A program made the translations under genes and the position numbers. This document shows, piece after piece, positions 1-6,095 of a stretch of DNA of 16,538 nt. The DNA comes from Microgenomates group bacterium (GTDB taxonomy: Bacteria > Patescibacteriota > Microgenomatia > UBA1400 > PJMF01): the NCBI GenBank assembly GCA_009776965.1, contig WRMU01000014.1, positions 1 to 16,538 of the forward strand, in the 5' to 3' direction. Position 1 is the stretch's first letter. Each line of letters opens with the position of its first letter. The notes beneath the pieces were generated by a model. The model was not told where the DNA came from, did no database searches, and saw only the letters and a program-made list of their open reading frames with translations.

Positions 1-52
1 TTTAGTGTTTTATCCGCTGCGAGCGAAGTAAGCAACGGACTAAAATACTAAA
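1..52. repeat. Long imperfect inverted repeat downstream of secF
   Basis: Bases 1-20 pair with 32-52: the left arm TTTAGTGTTTTATCCGCTGC matches the reverse complement of the right arm with two mismatches and one bulged base. They enclose a loop of about 11 nt (GAGCGAAGTAA). The arms are AT-rich at the base and GC-rich near the loop. The element lies about 85 nt past the secF stop and could act as a terminator for the frr-secF block or as a dispersed palindromic element. No clean T-run follows on the plus side, and the minus-strand continuation is outside the window. Bases 53-135 show no gene, RNA or other structure I can recognise. Confidence 0.5.
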
Positions 53-135
53 TTATTCTTGAAAAGTGGACACTTGAGAGAGAAAATGTTAAAACAATTT
101 TTTATGGAAGACAGGACCCATCGCCTCAATTTGCT

Positions 136-1017
136 TTACGAGATAAGTTTTTTAATATCTTCCCATAAGAGCAACAACGGCGCACATACAAACGGCGACG
201 AATAAGTCCCCAACACTATCCCCGTCAGCAAAGCCACCGCAAACCAATGAATACTCTCTCCCCCCATCAGCACTAAAGGCACCAGCATAAACACAATCAT
301 CAGCGAATTATTAACCGAGCGCCGCATTGTCTCCCAGATTGCCGTTTCCACCACCTCCTCATATTTTTGTTTCACTCCCGCTTTCGACAACTCCCTAATC
401 CTATCATAAATCACCACCGTATCATGCATCGACAAAGAAATCGTCGTCAATATCGCGGTCACAAACATACTATCCACCTCCACCCCCGACGTTCTTCCCA
501 ATAAAGAAAACAATCCCGTCATAATAAATATGTCATGCAATACTCCCATTAATGCCAATACTCCATACTTTAGCTCTTTGAATTGTGTTCGCAGATAAAT
601 CACCGTTCCCGCCCCAATAATCCCCATAGCAATCAGCGTTTTTTGCAGCAGCTCTCTCCCCAGCGTTGGACCAATCGACTCAAACCTAGTAATCACCACT
701 CGCTCATCAATTTTCTCCCGCAAAACCAAGAGCACTTCATCCTTTCTCTCATTGCTAATCGTTTCTGTCCGGACGATCATCGCTGTCTCTCCGGACGACT
801 GGATTGAGTCAATCGCCAGCTCCTCGCCCAAACTATCCCTGAGCAAACCCTCCGACAATAAAATCTCCTCGTCCACATCAATCTCCATCAGCGACCCGCC
901 CGTAAAGTCTAGCCCCAGATTTAGTCCATTAATTCCCAAAGAAACTCCGCTAGTAATAATCAACGTCAGCGACACCAACAAATAAATCCAGTAGTAGCGA
1001 AAAAATCTAAACTTCAT
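136..1017 (-). CDS. secF: Protein translocase subunit SecF
   Basis: This is the inner-membrane SecF subunit, partner of SecD, which uses the proton gradient to help pull proteins through SecYEG on the outer face of the membrane. It has 293 residues, usual for the family. The first membrane segment spans about residues 9-28, followed by the P1 signature GLDFTGG (35-41) and a small extracytoplasmic domain to about 120. Five further hydrophobic segments lie between about 127 and 285. The motif HDTVVIYDRIRE (198-209) is the conserved SecF signature, with His where many homologues have Asn. The ATG sits inside the last codons of secD (11-bp overlap) and is preceded by GAAAGGA just upstream, so translation is probably coupled. 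It is the last gene of the minus-strand block. Identification is firm. Confidence 0.97.
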   Translation of the reverse strand: MKFRFFRYYWIYLLVSLTLIITSGVSLGINGLNLGLDFTGGSLMEIDVDEEILLSEGLLRDSLGEELAIDSIQSSGETAMIVRTETISNERKDEVLLVLREKIDERVVITRFESIGPTLGRELLQKTLIAMGIIGAGTVIYLRTQFKELKYGVLALMGVLHDIFIMTGLFSLLGRTSGVEVDSMFVTAILTTISLSMHDTVVIYDRIRELSKAGVKQKYEEVVETAIWETMRRSVNNSLMIVFMLVPLVLMGGESIHWFAVALLTGIVLGTYSSPFVCAPLLLLWEDIKKLIS

Positions 1018-2395
1018 GATCCTTTCTATAGAAAAACAACCTCATAATATTGTGCGCCACAAATATGCCGGTAAACAAAGCCACCGCCGTCCCCAGCAGC
1101 AAAGTAATTCCAAATCCTCTCACTCCTCCCGAAGTATTCAAAAAGTTCCAATCCCCTGGGTTAGCCAATACAAACGCCGTTAATAAGGTAATCACATTAG
1201 CATCTCGAATGCTACTCCAAGCTTTCTCAAACCCTTCCTCCATTGCCTGCCTGCCTTTTTTGCCCGCTTTCTCCTCATCTCGCATTCTCTCCCAAATCAG
1301 AATATTCGAATCCACCGCCATCCCAATCGAAATAATCACCCCCGCAATTCCTGCCAGAGTTAAAGTTATTCCAAACACTTGGTGCACTGCCAAAATCAAC
1401 ACCGTATAGATCAATAAGCCCACCGTCGAAACCACTCCTTTTTTCCCATAAACCACCATCATAAATATCGCCACTGCCGCCAACCCCACCATCCCCGCTC
1501 GCAAACTATCTGTGATACTTTCCGCTCCCAATTTTGCCCCCAATGTCCGCTGCCCCAACACTTCAATCCTCACTGGCAGCGCCCCAGAGTTTAGTTGAAT
1601 AGCCACGTCTTGTGCTTCATCAACCGTAAACGCCCCGCTAATCATGGCCTTGCCATCCAAGATAGGCGTATTAATCACCGGCATAGTCACTGGACTGCCA
1701 TCAATAAAAATCCCCATTACCGACCCCGTATGATCGCTAGTTAATTGCCCAAAAATCTCTTGCCCTTCATCATTAAAAGTCAGTGATACTAGCGGCTGCC
1801 CAGTTTGGGGGTCAAAGTCTGCGCTTGCCCGAGCCAAATGCCTTCCGCTCAAAGGCGTTTCCTCAAAAGTATCCAAAAACTCAATATATTGCATAATTTG
1901 CTCCTCAAAACCCATTTCCGCGCTAGCCGTAGCATACCTTTCCTGATATTCTGCTTCTTTTTCCTGATTTTGCAGCATAAAAGTCAATTCCGCCGTCCTT
2001 CCAATCAAATCCAAAGCCTGTTGTGGATCTTCAATTTCTGGGATTTCCACCAATATGCGATAGTCATCATTAGTCATCGAAGTCTGAATTGACGGCTCAG
2101 CCAGTCCATAAGCATCAACTCTCCTCTCAATAATTCCCCGCGCCGCCTCCAGCGCCGTTGTCCTATCTTCCTCGTTGATTTCGCTCATGTCCGCCCGCAG
2201 AGTGACTTGCATCCCGCCCGCCAAATCCAGCCCCTTTTTGAGCGGCAGGTTTAAGTTAATTTCTTTTCCTGCCAGTGTTATTCGCCGATACTCATCCGGA
2301 ATAGGTAATACAATAAATGCGCAAACCAATACCAGTAGCCCAATCAAGACACAATTTCTTTTAGTCTTTCGGTGTTTTACATCTTTTTTTAACAT
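1007..2395 (-). CDS. secD: Protein translocase subunit SecD
   Basis: SecD forms a proton-driven complex with SecF that supports late steps of protein export. The 462-residue product has a basic N-terminus, a first membrane segment at about 15-32, and the conserved KKGLDLAGGMQVTL start of the periplasmic P1 region (53-66). A second conserved part of the extracytoplasmic region follows (GRTAELTF 132-139, SGRHL 183-187, the SGALP segment 270-274). Five more membrane segments lie from about 300 to 455. GMAVDSNILIWERMRDE (358-374) is the SecD/SecF/RND signature carrying the functionally important Asp. The length is at the short end for SecD. The ATG has an AAGGA Shine-Dalgarno with a 4-nt spacer. 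The 23-nt gap from the upstream regulator contains only this site, so the gene belongs to the same operon. No yajC is present nearby. Confidence 0.97.
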   Translation of the reverse strand: MLKKDVKHRKTKRNCVLIGLLVLVCAFIVLPIPDEYRRITLAGKEINLNLPLKKGLDLAGGMQVTLRADMSEINEEDRTTALEAARGIIERRVDAYGLAEPSIQTSMTNDDYRILVEIPEIEDPQQALDLIGRTAELTFMLQNQEKEAEYQERYATASAEMGFEEQIMQYIEFLDTFEETPLSGRHLARASADFDPQTGQPLVSLTFNDEGQEIFGQLTSDHTGSVMGIFIDGSPVTMPVINTPILDGKAMISGAFTVDEAQDVAIQLNSGALPVRIEVLGQRTLGAKLGAESITDSLRAGMVGLAAVAIFMMVVYGKKGVVSTVGLLIYTVLILAVHQVFGITLTLAGIAGVIISIGMAVDSNILIWERMRDEEKAGKKGRQAMEEGFEKAWSSIRDANVITLLTAFVLANPGDWNFLNTSGGVRGFGITLLLGTAVALFTGIFVAHNIMRLFFYRKDHEV

Positions 2396-2418
2396 TTTTT
2401 CCTTGGGCAGGGAAACTT

Positions 2419-3021
2419 TTAAGGTGTTTTAATTGAACGATCGACAAACTCCTCCTCATCACCAATCACCATCACCTTCTTCCCATAAAGGGCCTCAGTG
2501 ATAAATCCATCGCGTCTTTGTTTGCGCATCCTAAACTCACCTCCATTCAATACCATATAATTAATCTCCCGCCCCAGTTTCTTTTCCTCCTCCTTAATCA
2601 ACACTTCCAGCTCTGGTATCACAATATCTCCCACCACCAAAATATCCAGCTCCTTAACTTTCTCCTGTCTCCTATTAATAAACTGATTGGAAAACATTAC
2701 AAACTCAACTTTCCCCAACTTATGATGCAATCTTCTCATTTGGGTAGCCAGCTTTCCCGATTTCAACACCATTTGTTGCAATTCCGGAAAATAAGTATAT
2801 GCCTTATTCACATAAAAATAAGCCCGATTACCTCGATTTTCAGTTTTCAAAATACCTCGCCCCACCATCGAATTAAGTTCGCGCCGCACAGCATTAATTT
2901 CTTCGTCAACTTTGCGTGTTACCTCTCGGATATAATACAACTGTTCTGGATCAGCATAAAACAATTCCAAAATCTTGACGCGTACTCTGGAAGTAATGAA
3001 GTCTGCTAATCCTCTATGCAT
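2419..3021 (-). CDS. Winged-helix regulator with C-terminal nucleotidyltransferase-like domain
   Basis: The 200-residue protein appears to have two parts. Residues about 8-75 look like a winged helix-turn-helix: a DPEQLYYIREVTRKV recognition region (24-38) and the wing GILKTENRGNRAYFYVN (56-72). Residues about 105-190 look like a minimal nucleotidyltransferase domain: strand KVEFVMF (104-110), ELDILVVGD (124-132), then INYMVLNGGEFRMR (153-166) and a terminal KKVMVIGDEE (181-190). The usual Gly-Ser of the nucleotide-binding loop is Ser-Asn here (111-112), and the first Asp of the DxD pair is Glu (E124, with D126 kept), so catalysis is uncertain. The HTH plus NT-fold arrangement is known in archaea and CPR bacteria; targets are unknown. 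The ATG follows the upstream stop codon by one base with no good Shine-Dalgarno, which points to coupled translation with the DUF3048 gene. Confidence 0.7.
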   Translation of the reverse strand: MHRGLADFITSRVRVKILELFYADPEQLYYIREVTRKVDEEINAVRRELNSMVGRGILKTENRGNRAYFYVNKAYTYFPELQQMVLKSGKLATQMRRLHHKLGKVEFVMFSNQFINRRQEKVKELDILVVGDIVIPELEVLIKEEEKKLGREINYMVLNGGEFRMRKQRRDGFITEALYGKKVMVIGDEEEFVDRSIKTP

Positions 3022-3022
3022 A

Positions 3023-4297
3023 TTAGTTTGCTTGTAATGATTTGTTGGCGGTATCTACCACCGACACCCATACCATTCCGGCTGTCAATTCAACATCTTT
3101 GCCAGCATTATCGGTAAACAGCATTGGTGCCTCGCGGTCTTTCTTGCTCCATTTGATGTCCACCTGCTCGCCGTTCTTAAATAATACCGCATTGCCAGTG
3201 CCAATCAAACCATAAAGCAAATGCGCCTTATCATTCAAGGGCCCCTCCTCTTTGGCATAAACCACCACCACATTGCTGGCTGCAATCTGCTCATTATTAT
3301 TAGAGTCGATATGTTTTTCTTCTTTTGCCCCTTGGAAACGCTGATAAGTATTGGTGGCCGCGTCATACTTCCAAGTCACGTCATAATCCGTGTATCCCGT
3401 CCAGAAACCATACTTAATGGTGCTGATATTGCCTGCATTTGGTGTTCCCGTATTAAACGCCCAAGGCGTAAAGCCATCTTTCCAATCACTCGCGGCGACG
3501 GTATTCCTCCCCACCCTCATCTCCTTGCTCATATTAGTCCAACCCCTCTTTGTCGCCAATTTATAAACTTCCTCGGTATAGGTTTCCATGGTATGTTCTG
3601 TGGCCACTTGTCTGCCGGGGATACGATTATAATTGCGAATAAAAGTCGGATATCCTGCGCTCATGCCGTCGATATCATTATTCCCTCTCCAGCCATACTC
3701 ATCTATTTGCCCCAAAGCATTAGTTCTGCCCGCCACATTAGCCCCGCCCACATGAACATACAAAGGATAATTATAGCCCGAAGCCAACTGCACATAATAA
3801 GTTCTCGCCGAGCGCACTGGTGCCACTGTCGTATCATTAGCCTGCACTCCACAGTAAAAAAGCCCCATAAAACGCGTGATTCCTCCCTCTGCCACCAATT
3901 CGTATACAATATCCGCGCTAGTCAAGCCAGACTGTGGCCTAGCATCCGGCGTATTTTCCACCATCACCGCAATCGGCCTTCTCTTTTCCCAAGCAGCCCT
4001 CTCCTCAGCGGTATAAAGCTTATCATTCAAAGGACATTTCTCCGTTTTAGGCCCTGCCGTATTCAAAAGCGATCCCGTATTTTCATTTTCCTCTGGGGGT
4101 GTCACCGCCACCATTGTGGCTGGTTTGAACACAAACAAATAGCTCGCCAAAGCCGAAATCGCTAGGGCTAGCACCGGAACCAGCCAAATAGCCCCACCTT
4201 TTCTTTTTTTTCTACTGCTCCCCGTATTACTACTAGTCGCTTTTCCTTGCGCTTGACCGCGCTTCACCACTAAATTATTATATGATGTTTGTGTCAT
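3023..4297 (-). CDS. Membrane-anchored DUF3048 (YerB-like) protein
   Basis: The 424-residue protein has a basic cytoplasmic tail (SRKKRKGG, 28-35), one hydrophobic anchor at about 36-57, and a large exported domain. Residues about 106-260 match the N-terminal DUF3048 region by eye: RRPIAVMVENTPDARPQSGL (106-125), ADIVYE (128-133), EGGITRF (137-143), APVRSARTYY (159-168) and a VHVGGAN segment (181-187). The C-terminal DUF3048 part includes SNVVVVYAKEEGP (341-353), LLYGLIGTGNAVLFKNG (360-376) and KKDREAPMLF (385-394). Bacillus YerB belongs to this family; its biochemical role is not established. The only two cysteines, C88 and C149, both lie outside the membrane and could form a disulfide. The ATG has no Shine-Dalgarno and sits 8 nt from a TATAAT box, so it may be read from a leaderless transcript as well as from the longer operon mRNA. 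Confidence 0.88.
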   Translation of the reverse strand: MTQTSYNNLVVKRGQAQGKATSSNTGSSRKKRKGGAIWLVPVLALAISALASYLFVFKPATMVAVTPPEENENTGSLLNTAGPKTEKCPLNDKLYTAEERAAWEKRRPIAVMVENTPDARPQSGLTSADIVYELVAEGGITRFMGLFYCGVQANDTTVAPVRSARTYYVQLASGYNYPLYVHVGGANVAGRTNALGQIDEYGWRGNNDIDGMSAGYPTFIRNYNRIPGRQVATEHTMETYTEEVYKLATKRGWTNMSKEMRVGRNTVAASDWKDGFTPWAFNTGTPNAGNISTIKYGFWTGYTDYDVTWKYDAATNTYQRFQGAKEEKHIDSNNNEQIAASNVVVVYAKEEGPLNDKAHLLYGLIGTGNAVLFKNGEQVDIKWSKKDREAPMLFTDNAGKDVELTAGMVWVSVVDTANKSLQAN

Positions 4298-4305
4298 AGT
4301 TAGTC

Positions 4306-4334
4306 ATTATAAACTTTTTTTACCTTCCAATCAA
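4306..4334 (-). promoter_or_regulatory. Sigma-70-type promoter for the DUF3048 gene, probably leaderless
   Basis: Read on the minus strand, TTGATT (4334-4329), a 17-bp spacer and TATAAT (4311-4306) precede the ATG at 4297 by 8 nt. Transcription would start on or next to the A of the ATG. The -35 box and part of the spacer lie in the last codons of rseP. This gives the regulator-secD-secF part of the block a second, internal start. Confidence 0.65.
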
Positions 4335-5501
4335 CCGCCAAATGTCATTACCAGTAACCAAAACCATCAGCCCTATCAACACTAAAAACCCCGCTGTATT
4401 CAATATTCTTTCCACTTTAGCAATCCTTTCTCTCCTCACCACCTTTTCTAGCGCAATCAATAGCAATCTCCCTCCATCTAGGGCAGGGAAGGGGAGAAAG
4501 TTCATAATCCCCAAGTTTATGGACAGCATTCCCGCAAAACTCACAATCGCCCAAAACCCCTCTCGAAACAATCCAGTTTTTTGCACCATATCCACCATCC
4601 CTACCGGTCCCGCCACCACATTCCCCACGTCTTTGCCTCCCATCAAGTCCACCGCCAGCCCCCCTATTGCTCGCAGAATCTCCTTAATTAGCCAAATCGA
4701 CTGCACCAAGCCCTCCTTGATGGCCAGCGGAATAGTCAAATACCAAGGATGTTTTAATACAAACGCTCCCTCAAAAACCACTCCCATCGCCCCTTCTCCC
4801 TCTGGGATTTCTTCTGCAGAGCGCACATAAACACTAATTTTCTCCGCCTTTTCCTTCTCGCAATCTTTATTAGTATCCCTCAAGCAATCTCTAATCACTT
4901 CCAGAGTAATCTCTTGTCCGCCTTGCGCCACAATCGCTCCAATTAGCTGCTCCAAGCTTTCTTGTTCCTCCCCATCCACGCTCACCACCGCCATTCCCTC
5001 TTTTAACCCCGCTGCCTGCGCCGGTGACCCTTCCACAACCTCCCCAATTCTCGGATAAGTATATTTTTCTGGAATGCCTTTTACTCCAAAAATCACTATA
5101 AACGCCACCAGTCCCATCGCTATGCTAAACACGGGTCCCGCCGCAATTACTGCAAACCGCTGCCATGCGGGTTTGGCATAGTACGGCTGTGGGAGAGACT
5201 TTGCCGCCACTGCTTTTGCATCTGATGTCAGCTTTGCCTCACTCCGAAAACTGTCAAAATCGCCAACAGAGTCAGCTTCCCCTTCTTCCATCGCCACAAA
5301 CCCCCCAAAGGGCAACCAATTCAAGGTGAAAGCCGTACCCAGCTTATCCGTCCATAAAGTCTTCATCTTCGGCGGCAGCCCCATCCCAAACTCCAACACC
5401 CGCACTCCCAGTTTTCTCGCCGCCAGAAAATGCCCCAATTCATGCCCCAACACCAACGCGCTCAAGACAGCCAAAAATATAATAATTGTCCCGATCAGCA
5501 T
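4320..5501 (-). CDS. rseP: Site-2 family zinc metalloprotease RseP/RasP
   Basis: This is an intramembrane zinc protease that cleaves membrane-embedded substrates such as anti-sigma factors and remnant signal peptides. The 393-residue product begins directly with a hydrophobic segment carrying the zinc motif HELGH (20-24), followed by the conserved FGMGLPP (38-44) and LPFGGFV (63-69). A second membrane segment spans about 115-139. A PDZ domain covers about 150-225 (GEVVEGSPAQAAGLKEGM, 153-170). The NFLPFPALDGGR segment (334-345) provides the third zinc ligand D342, and a last membrane helix covers about 369-384. An insertion at the end of the PDZ region holds the pair C206/C214. No anti-sigma gene is adjacent. 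The ATG directly abuts the TAA of frr (TAAATG), so translation is coupled. An frr-rseP neighbourhood is common in bacteria. Confidence 0.95.
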   Translation of the reverse strand: MLIGTIIIFLAVLSALVLGHELGHFLAARKLGVRVLEFGMGLPPKMKTLWTDKLGTAFTLNWLPFGGFVAMEEGEADSVGDFDSFRSEAKLTSDAKAVAAKSLPQPYYAKPAWQRFAVIAAGPVFSIAMGLVAFIVIFGVKGIPEKYTYPRIGEVVEGSPAQAAGLKEGMAVVSVDGEEQESLEQLIGAIVAQGGQEITLEVIRDCLRDTNKDCEKEKAEKISVYVRSAEEIPEGEGAMGVVFEGAFVLKHPWYLTIPLAIKEGLVQSIWLIKEILRAIGGLAVDLMGGKDVGNVVAGPVGMVDMVQKTGLFREGFWAIVSFAGMLSINLGIMNFLPFPALDGGRLLLIALEKVVRRERIAKVERILNTAGFLVLIGLMVLVTGNDIWRLIGR

Positions 5502-6056
5502 TTATACTTTCAACAACTGTGTTTTCTTCTTTTCTAGTAACTCATCTAATTCTTCGCTTACCGCCTTAGTTTTCTTTTCCAGTTCCTCCAAATCCCTCTT
5601 AACTTCATCTTCGCTCACTCCCGACTGATCCTCGCGAGCTTCAATTTCTTTTTTGGTCTCCGCCCTCATTCCTCGCAGCATCACTTTCCCGTCTTCAATT
5701 TTTTGCTGTAGGATCTTCACCAACTGCGCTCTTGTCTCGGCGGTCAGAGGCGGCACACTAATCCTGACAATTTTCCCATCCACCACCGGATTTAGATTTA
5801 GATTCGCCCCCATCACTCCTTTTTCTATCGCCTGTAATAAACTCACATCCCAAGGAGAAATCATCAGCGTTTGCGGATCTGGTGCGCTAATCGACGCCAC
5901 TTCATTTAATTTCATTTTTGTCCCATAAGCCTCCACCATCACCGTATCCAACATTTGAATATTCGCCCCTCCAATCCGCAAACCATTCACTTGCTCCATG
6001 GTGTGCTCCATCGTTTTTTTTGTTTTATCTTGAAAATCAGAAAAATTATATGACAT
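5502..6056 (-). CDS. frr: Ribosome recycling factor
   Basis: RRF works with EF-G to split the ribosome after termination. The 184-residue length is normal. Domain I (a three-helix bundle) is formed by residues about 1-29 and 105-184. Domain II is about 30-103, with VEAYGTKMKLNEVASISAPD (41-60), LMISPWD (64-70), IEKGV (77-81), LNLNP (86-90) and DGKIVRISVPPLTAETR (93-109). The R128/R131 pair of the conserved IRNxRR region is kept as LRGMRAE. One deviation: the hinge motif LRxGRA reads LRIGGA, so G30 replaces a highly conserved arginine. The ATG lacks a Shine-Dalgarno and is 8 nt from TATAAT, so the gene probably starts the operon as a leaderless message. Confidence 0.97.
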   Translation of the reverse strand: MSYNFSDFQDKTKKTMEHTMEQVNGLRIGGANIQMLDTVMVEAYGTKMKLNEVASISAPDPQTLMISPWDVSLLQAIEKGVMGANLNLNPVVDGKIVRISVPPLTAETRAQLVKILQQKIEDGKVMLRGMRAETKKEIEAREDQSGVSEDEVKRDLEELEKKTKAVSEELDELLEKKKTQLLKV

Positions 6057-6064
6057 AATTAACC

Positions 6065-6073
6065 ATTATACCA
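6065..6073 (-). promoter_or_regulatory. Extended -10 promoter of frr, probably leaderless
   Basis: Minus-strand TGGTATAAT (6073-6065) is an extended -10 element; no recognisable -35 box is found 16-19 bp upstream. The gap to the frr ATG (6056) is 8 nt, so transcription should begin at or one base before the start codon. The element is back to back with the promoter of the 6096 gene. Confidence 0.65.
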
Positions 6074-6080
6074 TCAATTA

Positions 6081-6089
6081 TGCTACAAT
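6081..6089 (+). promoter_or_regulatory. Extended -10 promoter of the VirB4/DUF87-like ATPase gene
   Basis: TGCTACAAT is an extended -10 element (TG, one base, TACAAT) ending 6 nt before the ATG at 6096. No clear -35 box or Shine-Dalgarno is present. It lies 7 bp from the oppositely oriented frr -10 element, so the two RNA polymerase footprints overlap and the two units may compete. Confidence 0.55.
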
Positions 6090-6095
6090 AATCAC

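Noticed and set aside
3221..4165. A 314-codon open frame on the plus strand opposite the DUF3048 gene
   Set aside because: It lies wholly inside a recognised gene, its translation has no domain-like pattern, and it is explained by the codon bias of the opposite strand.
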